DNA of 64,000 nucleotides, from assembly GCA_029964075.1 (NCBI GenBank), contig CM057149.1, positions 29,712,197 to 29,776,196 of the forward strand. The letters run 5' to 3'. Positions 1 to 10,663 of this stretch are shown in pieces (the first letter of the stretch is position 1; the number at the start of each line of letters is the position of its first letter). A model generated the notes under the pieces. That model was not told the origin of the DNA. It ran no database searches and saw only the letters and a program-made list of their open reading frames with translations. Source of the stretch: Patiria pectinifera. Taxonomy: Eukaryota; Echinodermata; Asteroidea; Valvatida; Asterinidae. The translations under genes were made by a program, and so were the position numbers.

Positions 1-583
1 GTACTCAAAGGAATGATAAACCAAGCCTGCTCTCAAGTTTACTGGTACCTTTTAAATTGAAAATAATACATCCACTCATCACAGCAGTGTCAACCACAAC
101 ATCTTGCTAAGCCTAGCTCTGGTACAGATGATAACTATTAAAAGACACTTGTGTATCAAATACATGTGTAAGATAACCAAGCCACTCAAAAAAAAGGGGG
201 CTGACTGCAGAAATAACTACATGTAGCTTCTACCAACAACTTGCTAAATCAGGAAAGCCTCTCACAAAAGCAGGCTGCCATTACTCAAAAAAAGAGACCC
301 ACATCCGGCTGTCACCAAAATGCAGACATGTAGAACTAAAAATGACATACATCCAAGATATATAACACTTTCTTAACACTTTCTAAAGATACACGTGATC
401 GAATTTTGAGAAGAAAAGAAATTTGGAAGATAATTTGTTCAGAGATATATGAAAATCCAAAACACACGCGCTTCCCCCCCCCCCCCCCCCCCCCCCCAAA
501 AAAAAGATGGGAAAGTTACAGGGAAAAAAATGTCAAGAATGTCTTCCAATATAGCATGCTGGGGGCAGAAAGCAAACTTCCGA
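1..583. other. Non-coding host DNA with a 24-base C tract
   Basis: No gene is supported here. The notable feature is an uninterrupted run of 24 C at 474-497 followed by A-rich sequence. Similar homopolymer C or G tracts recur through the host parts of the window, for example near 4534, 8034, 33640 and 62340. Confidence 0.5.
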
Positions 584-739
584 TCATAAAATATTGATCT
601 TAAATGAATCCCCTCCTTTTTTCCACACTGGATTCCTGACGAAATAATCACAAACTTTCCGGTGCAAGGCAGTGGGAACAATTGAATGAGGCTGCTGAGC
701 GATACTCTGCTGGGTGAGAGGGCACCCTGTAGTTTTAGC
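584..739 (-). CDS. Possible terminal coding exon of an unidentified host gene
   Basis: On the minus strand a reading frame begins directly after a plausible splice acceptor (AAATTTGCAG at 740-749, read in reverse). It stays open for 51 codons to a TGA at 584-586. The predicted end of the protein includes VWKKGGDSFKINIL and has a coding-like mix of residues (A-K-T-T-G-C-P-L at the start of the exon). I do not recognise the family and see no matching upstream exon, so this rests on splice context and composition alone. It could equally be a chance open frame. No polyadenylation signal was pinned down. Confidence 0.25.
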   Translation of the reverse strand, partial: AKTTGCPLTQQSIAQQPHSIVPTALHRKVCDYFVRNPVWKKGGDSFKINIL

Positions 740-1694
740 CTGCAAATTTGAGGATGTTTCATGATTAGCAAGCTGTGAATTTTGCAAAGATCAAATGAAG
801 TCGCTGCTTGGCTCTTTGCCAGGATGAGAGATCCACTGCATCAAAACCAAACATGTCCATAAAAGTTACCAGAACAGCGTTTAGAAAGAAAAAAGATTGA
901 AATAAAATTAGAGGGGCTAATGTTTCGGTTCTTGCAGGACCTTTCTCAAAGGCAATATGGCGGTAGTACAGAAACAAAGTACATGTACCGTAGGGGCACA
1001 CAAGCAGGCATGGGTGGAAGGGAAAAAACACATAGATGTACAAATGTAGGAGGGATAAGGCAGGGGGAAGGACCTGAGGAGTGTGTCAGTGGATTAAGTA
1101 CATTAGATAAAAAGGGGGAAATAGGAGGTGATAATTAGGCAGGGGGGGATGAACAACGAGGGGTGACCAAAAAAATTGATGTGGGGATGCCCAGAGGGAC
1201 ACATGGCCCCTTCCCCCATCCCCACCCCTTTATGCTGTATATGTGGTTACATTATACGCCGCCGAGGTCTGACGCATTGCCGACGTCACGCGTAGCACAC
1301 AAACCTGGCCTTACCGGTACGTAGCAATACCCCGGTGCCCATTTTTCATCAACTTTTTTATCCGTTGGTAAATAAAAATAATGGCATCTGCCAGTTCTGA
1401 ATGATGAATACAGTCAGCTACAAAATACGTACTGTCCCATTTTTCCAGTCTTATTTGTCTGAAAAATATCAACTAGAAATTGTTCACCTAAATCGCCCAT
1501 GGAAAATGTACAGTATGAATGGTTGAAGAGACATTGTGTGGAACGGTCCCTTTGGAGACAACCCCACGTGACCTCACACTTCTACGGCATATTAGTCTAG
1601 TGACGTGTTCAGTGCTATACAAAACCCACATGTGATGGGCGATCGTAATTTTAACATTGGATCCAGGCACGTGATCATTGTACACTCAAGAGGG
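740..1694. other. Non-coding host DNA
   Basis: Short chance reading frames only. Some local CpG enrichment around 1255-1320 is not enough to call a promoter. Nothing else was seen. Confidence 0.4.
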
Positions 1695-1811
1695 CGAGGC
1701 CCCCCTTCAATGGAGAAACCATTGTGCATTGCTAGTGCCAAAAGAAACTAAGCCCTGTGACGGATTATCTGAACAATAGCTAGCACAATGCTTTCACCAT
1801 TGAGGGTTTCC
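1695..1811. mobile_element. Short MITE, degenerate copy of the family at 46524
   Basis: The left end carries GAGGCCCCCTTCAATGG and the right part carries CACAATGCTTTCACCATTGAG, its approximate inverse. The same ends, better preserved, bound a 106-bp element at 46524-46629. Two copies with inverted ends and unrelated flanks indicate a small non-autonomous DNA element; the superfamily is unclear. Confidence 0.6.
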
Positions 1812-3011
1812 ATAGAAATGATAGCATGGCCGATGAGGTCTACTACTCACTATTGACAATAACATGTATGGCAAGTGACACTCCCAATATTCCAAAAAAT
1901 TGAAATCCTGTACTGTCATTTTATTGTAAACTCAACTGTCATGACTGTATGGTCAAACTAAAAAAAATTCTCAACACACACATTGCAAGATTTGATAAAC
2001 ATAAACATAAACTTTGAACAATAGTTCCCCTTTTATGAGAAGACTCAGATTTACACGTCATTTTCCACACTTTATGTTGAATTGATGAAGTTTACAAAAT
2101 AAATGGAGTGACAATTTTACAATCAGATTTAACTGTGAGAATATTTTCGTCATCCAAATTACGACAATATGGTTCTACGTACTTGATGGCAATAGTCTTG
2201 TGATCCTACCTTCATAAAAAGCGAGGCGCATCGGATCAAAGCATGGCAACAGCTGGGTGTACGTCAGTGTCTCCATAGTCATACTTTGCAAAAACATCCA
2301 CGACACGAATTTCGACAAGACAGCTCCAAAGAAAAGTTCTTGCTTCACAAAGCAAGGAATTATGAATTCTTACTTTTAATCTCACTTTCTAGGAGTCCAA
2401 TTGGCAAATTTACAAGGACAGATTCTTGGTATCCAGCAGACGACAACATTTAAACCCACAAGCAGACACTTGCTTCAGCTGTCTCTGGATCAAGTCCATG
2501 CAGTCTGTGGTCGCACCACGCACAGGTTGTTGATGCAATAAAACCCTCCATTTCCTCCCAGAGCACACTGCCATGGAAAACACAGGCCTGGACCGCCTTG
2601 ACCAATCCGGTCGCAGCACACATGACCACCAACCACACGCACCGGCCAATCAGGGCATCCGTAACAACCCCACTACCGGGCATGTTTGGATAACTATGCA
2701 AATTGGTATCTCTGGAATGCCGGCTATGCAGCCTGGGGCGTGTGTAGCATTTCAACAGGCATGGGCTGTTATTCCCATCATACAGTCAGGCCCTGGAGGG
2801 ATTTTTGTTCTCGGCATTTTTGCTAAAGAAATTATGGGAAAATAATGAGAAGATGCATCAAAGACAACTTAATTTTTTGTGACTTTGAGCAGTTGGGAAA
2901 ATGGATTTTTTTGTCCATGATTTATTCCCATGCTTTGGAACTCGCTATAAAGTGCAGTTGTGTTTCTGATCGAGCGCTGTACTGAAGTTTCTCAATGCAA
3001 CGGGTGCATAC
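1812..3011. other. Non-coding host DNA with a GC-richer block
   Basis: The stretch 2450-2750 is richer in G+C than its surroundings and is open on the minus strand for about 100 codons. No splice signals or family resemblance support a gene. The rest shows nothing recognisable. Confidence 0.35.
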
Positions 3012-3146
3012 CTATGTTCCCCAATACTGATGTTCCCCAATACCGATGTTCCCGAAATCCCTACCAATATAACCCTAGCCCTAGCCCTAACCCTTACCCT
3101 AATCCTAAGGATTTGGGGGAACATCGGTATTGGGGAACATCGGGAA
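3012..3146. repeat. Inverted-repeat element with a telomere-like core
   Basis: Direct copies of CCCCAATACTGATGTTCC or close variants on the left are mirrored by GGGGGAACATCGGTATTGGG on the right. Between them, 3071-3108 is a degenerate CCCTAA/CCCTAG run resembling the metazoan telomere repeat. A second element of the same plan, with different arms, lies at 38205-38349. Confidence 0.65.
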
Positions 3147-3540
3147 GATCCCAATGCAACACCCTTCTTTGTTCTGTGTGATATGAGTCATACATGTACA
3201 TATGCATTGAGATCTTTCAAAGCTTTTTAATTCTTTCAACATTGTTAGGAAGTTAATCATAACTGAGACAACATGTAAAGTTTTGTTTGGTATCGCTGTT
3301 ACTGTTGCTAAATTAAAATAACAAAGGGCACCCTATGATGTTCCCGCAACACATACATGTAAGGTCTATTGAGCATTGCAACAATGTAAAACATTTTTTT
3401 CCACTTGCTACATGCAATTTTCAATCAATAACACGTCACGTCAAAAATATTAAACGAAAGATATCAATTTCATGCATTCCTCACACGATGGAACATTTCC
3501 CTGGCTAACAATTCGTACTTGTGCACTCGTTTAAGATAAT

Positions 3541-4006
3541 TATACCACATTTGCTGTTGCTGTAATTTTTAGAAATGGACGGATTTCGGGGTTAGTATTT
3601 TGTAGTAAAAATATCGTTCCACTGACCTGTTTAAAGTTTTGTGTTCATGATGGATGCCGGGAAATACAAGAATAAATGCTGTTCTTGTAATCTGCTTCAG
3701 TTCAGACAAAACAGGACAATTAATAAACGTCAGGGAATTGTCAGTTCAGGGAACCAGACTAGCTGGCCCATTCCCGGATATACATGTATATATGTTACCA
3801 ATTGCAAACAAAATGTGGACTAATTAAATTTGGACGATTGGGGGTGGCATTTTGAAGAAAAAAAAGCCAGGTTTGTTTTTTCAACAGTGGTTGGCTGCAC
3901 CATCGTTGCAAAATGATGCAAAACTCAACTTTTCTTGAAAATGACAGCATACCAAGCGTCTTTTTTTTTTTTTTTACATTTGCAAATGTTGTTCATCACC
4001 TTTAAA
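3541..4006. mobile_element. MITE (AAAGGGAAT family), degenerate copy
   Basis: The sequence parallels the better copies at 4001-4533 and 13027-13554. It opens with a TTTGCTGTTGCTGTAATTTT block, has a decayed central palindrome near 3885-3915, and ends with TTTGCAAATGTTG and CTTTAAA. It abuts the next copy head to tail, sharing the TTTAAA boundary, so two copies are in tandem. Confidence 0.6.
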
Positions 4007-4533
4007 GGGAATGTACATCATTGGGTTTTGCTGTAATTTTCAGAAATGAACTATTTGAGGGGTTAGTATAATAGATCAAATATTGTTACACTGACATGTT
4101 TGAAGTTTTGTGTTCGAAAATGCTGGAAAAACCAAGGAAAACAAAAATCTTCAAGTAGTCTGGTTCCCTGACTCCACTAAAGATGATATGGATCAATTTA
4201 TGCCAGAAAATTGTAAGGCAAGGTAACCAGTCTAGCTGGCCTGCACCCGTTCATGAACGTGTCAGTACCAATAGCAAACAAAATTTGGACCGAAAAAAAT
4301 GGTAAATTTCGAGCAGTAGTTGAAAAATAGTTAGGTTTTTCCAACGGTGGTCGGCCGACCACCGTTGGAAATTTACACAAAATACCACTTTTCTTGAAAA
4401 TGACTTCACACAAGGTGCCATAATTTTACAGGATGCTTTAGACTGTCATTTACTAACATCCTAGTAAGGTATTTCGTAGAAATGTGGTAGTTTTGTTTTT
4501 CGATGTTTGCAAATGTTGTATATTCCCTTTAAA
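4001..4533. mobile_element. MITE (AAAGGGAAT family), well preserved
   Basis: The element is 533 bp long. It begins TTTAAAGGGAATGTACA and ends TGTATATTCCCTTTAAA, which are inverted repeats. Its centre holds a perfect 34-bp palindrome at 4338-4371 (left half includes CCAACGGTGGTCGG). Other copies lie at 3541, 5521 (partial), 13027 and 42905. No coding capacity is seen, as expected of a non-autonomous DNA element. The terminal TTTAAA may include the target duplication; the superfamily is not assigned. Confidence 0.8.
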
Positions 4534-5306
4534 CCCCCCCCCCCCCCTCACAAGTCCATTCAGATTTCATCCAGTCAGCCTCAGCTATACACAGGTTCAT
4601 TAGCGGGAAATTCTGAGGCCTGCCAAATATTTTGGCATATTTGCACAATATGTGAACATGTATTGGGAGACGATATGTCATACATGCAGCATGCACCTGG
4701 CCGGCTTGACAAAACTTGGCTAGATGCCAAAGAGACAGCGTGAAGATATGTAATTTCGAGTAAGCCTTACTGTAAGACTGAGCCCACAATGCCATGCACA
4801 ATGTGCACACAATGCACGTGTTGGGAAAAAGCTGCTCTATCGTGCATAGTTTGCAAATAAATATGGCCATATTTGAAGAATCTGTTTTCAGTGAATTCTT
4901 TTGCCATATTTTAGATTGTCTTGTGAGTAAAGTTCAATATTAGGTTTGCCTTTCGATGATATATCTTCTAAACACTTCACGTAAAAAAGTCAGCGTTTAA
5001 AGCAAGAGCTTGTGAATGTGAGAACCAATTTACAAGCTAAATGTAGGTCCACAAAAGAAAATAGTTCTCTTCTGCTTCCGATTACATGGCATTTGAAAAT
5101 AGGGTATGTAGGTAGGGAATGGGGTTTTTTTTGCAATTTTTTCCGTGTACGATCACATGGAGGTGTCTGCGTGTAGTCATGGGTAAAAGGTAGTACAAAT
5201 TGATGGTTTTCAGGTTTTTTTCCTCATTTTTCCACAAAAAATATTAGGGTAAGGGCTGTCAAATTAGGGTAGGGTAACCAGGAGCAGAACTAATATTTTT
5301 TTGGCC

Positions 5307-5381
5307 TTACTCAGGTGGGACTTGAACCCACAACCTCCTGCTTACTAGTGCAGACATCTTACTACTCCACCACCGAGCTAA
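5307..5381 (-). repeat. tRNA-like sequence (tRNA-derived repeat)
   Basis: On the minus strand there is an A-box-like TGGTGGAGTAGTAAG, an anticodon stem-loop CTGC-ACTAGTAA-GCAG with an eight-base loop, and a T arm GTGGGTTCAAGTCCCAC. The eight-base loop and imperfect acceptor stem argue against a working tRNA. A close relative with the same loop lies at 57996-58068, so this is a repeat family. Confidence 0.6.
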
Positions 5382-5520
5382 ATTACCTTTTTTTCCCAAA
5401 CAATCCAAAAGTACAAAAATGTATACTACGTCTGCTGTGATTATGTTCAAACGAGGCTTCCCCTCGCCTGCTATGCGGGGGAGGCGGCTTCACCGTCTGT
5501 TGCCCGCTTCACGGGCCAGA

Positions 5521-5726
5521 GGGCCAGCTTCCATGCATCAGCCAACCATCATTGGAAATTGATACAAAAATGTCACTTTTCTTGAAAATGACAGCACACC
5601 AGGTGCCATGATTTCACAGGATGCTCGAGACTATTATTCACTTACGGTCAAGTGAGGTATTTCATTATTTCAATTTTGATAGTTTGGGTTTTTTGATGTT
5701 TGCAAATGTATATCACCTCTAAGCCC
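5521..5726. mobile_element. MITE (AAAGGGAAT family), 3' fragment
   Basis: This matches the right half of the 4001-4533 element from just past the central palindrome (CATTGGAAATTGATACAAAA) through GATGTTTGCAAATG. The left half is absent, so it is a truncated copy. Confidence 0.6.
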
Positions 5727-8261
5727 AAATTGTGACTGCCGAATGCATAAGAAAATACGAACGATAAATATTCATGCTAAAAGAAAATGAGCACCCCGAT
5801 GGATCTGCTTGAAGTTGAAACAGATGAGCAATAAAACCAAACCGATAGAGAGGATCTGTGCTATTTTTGGCCGACTCATAAATCATGGAGATAACCAGGC
5901 GTTTAATTCTTCAGTCTCACTCTATGCCAGCCTTCCTGCATTTTATGTTTGCTATGAAATGTGAGTTGTATTTATTCACCCTCGGATAAAAAAACAGAGC
6001 TGCTGTGTGTAAAGAGCACATCAAACATGCTAAATCATCGTCCTGTTGGCGGAATCATGTCTTTTGGAAAATTTGTTGCCACAAATAGAATGCAAAATTG
6101 TTTGCTTTGAACAGCGCCACCAAGGCACCAATAGTCAGATGCCTCCAGCCACGCCCCTCTCCCTTTTTTTTTTTTTTTTAATTTCCATCGGCTGAAAAAT
6201 CCTGGCTACCTTCAAAACAAAAACATTTGAGGCCATTCTTTTTTGGGGGGTGGGGTGGTGGGAAATTACCCATCCCCCACCACACTTCCCCTAGACCCAA
6301 AACCTGGATGCTACTGCCCCTTTTCACTAAAAAAAAGTGCCACAAATATCTACACCTTCAACACACCAGACAAGTTGGATCATTTTAAGATGTCGAAATT
6401 ATTCGGAGCATCACTGGAAGCTAAAGAATTCCCGTTGACTTGCTCACTCACCAAGACACGGCATATCAGTTCCTAGGTTTTTTTCTTTTTTCAACTTGAC
6501 AGTGGGAGAAAACACATTCATCACATTTGTCCACAAGGTGTTTATTTTCACAGACTGATTCGACTCTGACGGTAAGAAGACTAGGCTGGTGTTGTAGATG
6601 AGGAGGACCTGAAAATCTTGAGACATTTTACTCTGTGACTCAGTCAGTCACTCAGTCCAGCAAAAAGAATGGATGGACCATTGAGACTCTCATTGTACGA
6701 CAGTCCCAAACTCAAGGGAGTGAAAACATGGAACACAAGAAAATAACTTAGACTGGCACATGAAACAACCAGTCCAACACTCCTTTAGTACTGCATCAAT
6801 CCTTTAGTACTGCATCAAGAAACATCTGGTACCTAGTCTCTGTTTCTACACATTCTCTCCATAGTCATCAGGTCATGCCACCAGACTACTGAAGGGTTAA
6901 TCTTTTCAAAAAGTCGGATGTGTACATGTCTAGCCAACCCTAAGGCTTCAAATTGAAAGCACTTGGCTTCACTCTCAAGTGCAAATTGTTGAAGAAAAGT
7001 CTTCTTTAAAAATGGAATTGAGAGCTCAAACTTGGCTGGCCGGACCTTGTCTATGAACATTTTGGAGAATTTTGTTGGCTAACGAGTGACTAAAGATGGC
7101 CTGATTTTGTTTTGCATGTTTTTCTGCACTCAAGGTCTCAGTCTGAGATATAATAGACCAATGCCAGGGAAATGACAATCTGAAGAACCAAAAAATATAA
7201 CTCCATCTACATGTATATTTGTGTTTAGGATTGAACATCCACTCAAAATGTCCAATAAAAACTTTTACACATTTTATTGATTGTGCACAATACAGTAGCT
7301 TCAAAGTAAACACTAAATGAATACATTTCATATGTACATGTACAAAGTGAAATTTAATACATTTCATATACAAAGTGAAATTTAATACATTTTATATACA
7401 AAGTGCAACTATTTAAGTAACAGTTTTCAATAATTATTCATTTATATACTTTTGCATTGGTTCAGAAGACTGGATAATGAAAGGTATCTGAACGTGTCCT
7501 CAACATCTCTCATTTGGATCAGGTCAATTATCCACAGTGCACTTTAAGCATTTAACATAGCAACCTATGCAATTCAAACCTGTAGGCTGGGGAGGAAGTT
7601 GGCTTGGGAGTTTTAAAGAAATCCTCCCACACTTGTGGTATAAATAAGAGTGGGGGGGGGGGGGAGTTATGGAGTGCTTGAGGTGTTCTCCCATGCCCTG
7701 TGTGTGCCCCCACCCCGTATGTACATGTACACTGAGCCCCTGCGTGTGCCCCATGCAAGCCCGTGTGTGCCCCGAACCCCTGTGTGCCCCCAGACCCCCT
7801 GTGTACATGTACCCCTCCCCTTCACCTCCTTTGTGCACCCTGACCCCCTGTGTGTTCCCCCACACCCTGTTTCCCCCCTTGACCCCCTGTGTCAGTGTGT
7901 GCACCCCAACCCCCTGTATGCCCCCCTTCACCTCCTTTGTGCACCCTGACCCCCTGTGTGTGCCCCCACCCCCTGTGCATTCCCCCACACCCTTTGTGGG
8001 ACCCTGCCTGTCTTTTCTCACTCGGAACTTGAGGGGGGGGGGGGGGGGAAATTTTAGCTTTGTATTATTCGAACCATATAAGGACAAAACCCAATGTTCT
8101 TTTCAATTGGCTTATATTTTTGTCCTATTAAGACAGTTTGTAACTTCACTTCAAATGAGACACACTTAACATGAAATGATCTTGCCGTATTAGGGTAAAG
8201 CTTATCTGATACAGCCATCTTTTTAAAAATTTAAGCCACTTCAATTTATCTGCAGGTGCCC
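5727..8261. other. Mostly non-coding host DNA, possible 3' UTR at its right side
   Basis: The region holds a near-tandem 27-bp repeat at about 7320-7405 (CATTTCATATACAAAGTGAA units) and a C-rich minisatellite described separately. Several minus-strand frames (for example 6833-7060) look moderately protein-like. They would fit a transcribed 3' UTR of the exon proposed at 8262-8463, but nothing proves it. Confidence 0.3.
7660..8010. repeat. C-rich minisatellite
   Basis: Imperfect units of roughly 17-34 bp built on CCCCCTGTGTGTGCCCCCA and TTCACCTCCTTTGTGCACC are repeated over about 350 bp. The strong C/G strand bias keeps reading frames open on both strands, which explains long frames here without any gene. 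C-runs at this density could form i-motif or G-quadruplex structures. Confidence 0.8.
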
Positions 8262-8463
8262 TTAAACATGGAAGTAAAACAGTTCTTCTTTATCATGTAG
8301 TTGATGTTCTTCCAAAGAGGTTGGCCACACCATGGCACCATCTACATGGCAGAATGAGCAGGGTACTTTCCAGACATTATCACATTCCACCTGACTAAGA
8401 CTTGCTTTGAAATCAAACTTGCCCTTCAAAAGGCAGTGGAAATTTGCCACATCACTGTCTAGT
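8262..8463 (-). CDS. Possible terminal coding exon of an unidentified host gene
   Basis: On the minus strand a pyrimidine-rich acceptor (TTTACTTTCACAG) is followed by 66 open codons ending in TAA at 8262-8264. The peptide has a protein-like composition with Cys and His residues (VPCSFCHVDG, then SLEEHQLHDKEEL). These could bind zinc, although the spacing does not fit a classical C2H2 finger. I do not recognise the family. A CpG-rich block 7 kb to the right contains a possible minus-strand first exon, but no link between the two is shown. Confidence 0.35.
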
Positions 8464-8529
8464 CTGTGAAAGTAAATTGAACCAGACATGGTCCACATGC
8501 TTTGCTTTAAAGGGTTCCTTTCTGGGGAT

Positions 8530-8576
8530 GGGGTGGCTGAACACCCGGTAAGGTGTCCCGGGTGTTCAGCCACCCC
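8530..8576. repeat. Perfect 17-bp inverted repeat
   Basis: GGGGTGGCTGAACACCC at 8530-8546 and its exact inverse at 8560-8576 flank a 13-base loop. It lies just upstream of the possible minus-strand exon. It may be the remnant of a small foldback element. Confidence 0.75.
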
Positions 8577-10174
8577 TTTTGGGAGGGGTGATTGAAAGCA
8601 GCAAGGTACATGTAAATTTATGTATTGCAGGGTTCAGGTTTTTGTAACACCGACAATTAAGGTGACTTTGAAAAGATAATGGAAAACGTCCCATTTCTTT
8701 CATTTGTCTGCAAAAAAAAAGATGGGGGGGAGGGGGGCAGAGGGCATGTGTCCCCCACCCCTTCATGCTTTTTTAAAAGGATATAATCCTATGCATTTAT
8801 GTGATAAGGGCTTACAGAATTCTTGTGAAGCATCACTTTAGCATAATAAATACTTGATAGTGAGATCCCACTATATATACCTTGATAAAACGCTAATGGC
8901 CAAGGGGTCATGTGTGTCCACTGACTAGTATCCACAGATTGTGACCACAGTGATACTTTTTATCAATAATCACCACAAAATTCAATTCTTATTTCAGTTA
9001 AGAATTCTCAAAACAAACAAATAAGGGCATATCACTTTAATGACGAACTAGAGATAACATCTTTCCGACTTTGACAACGTTTTGAGACAGAGATTCTGCG
9101 TTGCTTGTGCGTTTTCCAGGTGTGGAGAAAATGAAATAATAGTTTGCACAAAAATCTGTTTTCACCAACAGAGGGCGCCATGCCACAATAATAGGCAGTC
9201 AGAATTTGCACACACCCAGGGAAGCCAATAGTGCATAGCTGCATGTACATCATATGGCCAACAACTTGACCCCTATTGACCCCACTCATACCTCGCATAC
9301 CAGCGAGGGCCGCCTGTTACCCATTGTACCAGGGTAGCAATTTTCTCTCTCTTCCTTTTTCAAATATTGGTGTTTAGTTGATAATGAACGCGGTGAGATA
9401 TTAAGGTATTAATTCAGCCACTGCGCCTGTTTTATGGCACCTGATCCATGCCTGCATTGTCAACAATCGTGGTACATTTCTGACATTTTTGAGGTTAATA
9501 ATTAACCTATTGGATTGTGGTAATGCATGCATTGTAATACATGTATAAAGGATTGAATTTACGCACATTTTTTACACCTCATACAATTCCTGTTAAAAAG
9601 GAAGAGAGAACCTAGACAAAATAGAAGAAAAAGCACTCCAGTGGACAGATATTCCCCCCCCCAAAAAAAAAAATCAAAAAAAAAAATCTGGAAATTGTTT
9701 TCTTTAAGAATGACAACTAAAATGTTACCCCCAAAATCGCAATGGTCCCTCAGCAATACAATTGGCTATATCGCACAGCACACTATAATAAATTCTCTTC
9801 ACAAACCAACCAAAGGTGTAACAGGCTATAGGCATGATAGGGCATTTTTTTTAAGGTGGGGGGGGGGGGGTCCTTTCATAATTGAAAATCAATGCAACTG
9901 ATCTTCAGCCCATGTACACAAATGTATGCGAGGTGCGTGCGGAGGACAATTATTATTGAATTATTCCGTTTAGGAAGCAACGTTTTTATTTAAGAAAAAT
10001 AGAACGGGTAGTCAGCCGAGCAAATACCATGTGCAGAAGTGTTTTACAACATTTCCCACTTTTGAATGATTAGTTGAGCATGTTCTATTCTATCACACAT
10101 ACTGTAGTTCAAAGAAAACATCAAAACTTGATATGAGGAACTGGTCTAGACCAAAAATGTAGCTAAGCATATGG
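8577..10174. other. Non-coding host DNA
   Basis: AT-rich sequence with homopolymer runs (9654-9690, 9858-9869). No gene or clear repeat was recognised. Confidence 0.4.
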
Positions 10175-10663
10175 TTAAAGAGGTTGTGGAATGCTCGAAG
10201 ACATTTCCGTCATTTTTCGGGTATATGTAGCCTAAGGCGTGATGAAATAAAAACGACTATTGTGTCTGTCATGAAATGAGTACAAAAGGTACTTATGAGA
10301 GCTGTTTTTCAGAGCTGTTTCGACCCGAACGTGTAATTTGTGTAAAAATCGTCGTTGAGGCAGCAAACAAAACATAGTAAATCGTGACGTAATAAACAGG
10401 ACTCCTTTATACAACGCTGCATCGGGAGTCCTGTTTATTACGTCACGATTTACTGTGTTTGGTTTGCTGCCCCCAATGACGACTTTTACACAAATTGCAC
10501 GTTCGGGTCGAAACAGGACCTGAAAAACAGCTCTCAAAAGTATCTTTTGTACTCATTTCCTGACAGACACAATAGTCGTTTTTATTTCATCACACGCACA
10601 CCTTAGGCTACATATACCCGAAAAAAGACGGATATGTCTTCGAGCATTCCACAACCTCTTTAA
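10175..10663. mobile_element. Foldback MITE with arms of about 230 bp
   Basis: The left arm begins TTAAAGAGGTTGTGGAATGC and the right arm ends in its inverse. The arms run almost without interruption to a 29-base centre at 10406-10434, where GTGACGTAATAAACAGGACT meets its inverse. The element is a near-complete 489-bp palindrome with scattered differences between arms. No coding capacity; the superfamily is unassigned. Confidence 0.85.

Noticed and set aside
2450-2755. 101-codon minus-strand frame in a GC-richer block
   Set aside because: No splice signals, no family resemblance, and an overlapping frame on the same strand is equally open.
3071-3108. True telomere or chromosome end
   Set aside because: The CCCTAA run is short, degenerate and enclosed by inverted repeats with ordinary sequence on both sides.
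7524-8169. Long open frames on both strands (187 and 166 codons)
   Set aside because: They follow the C-rich minisatellite, whose base bias removes stop codons; the peptides are low complexity.
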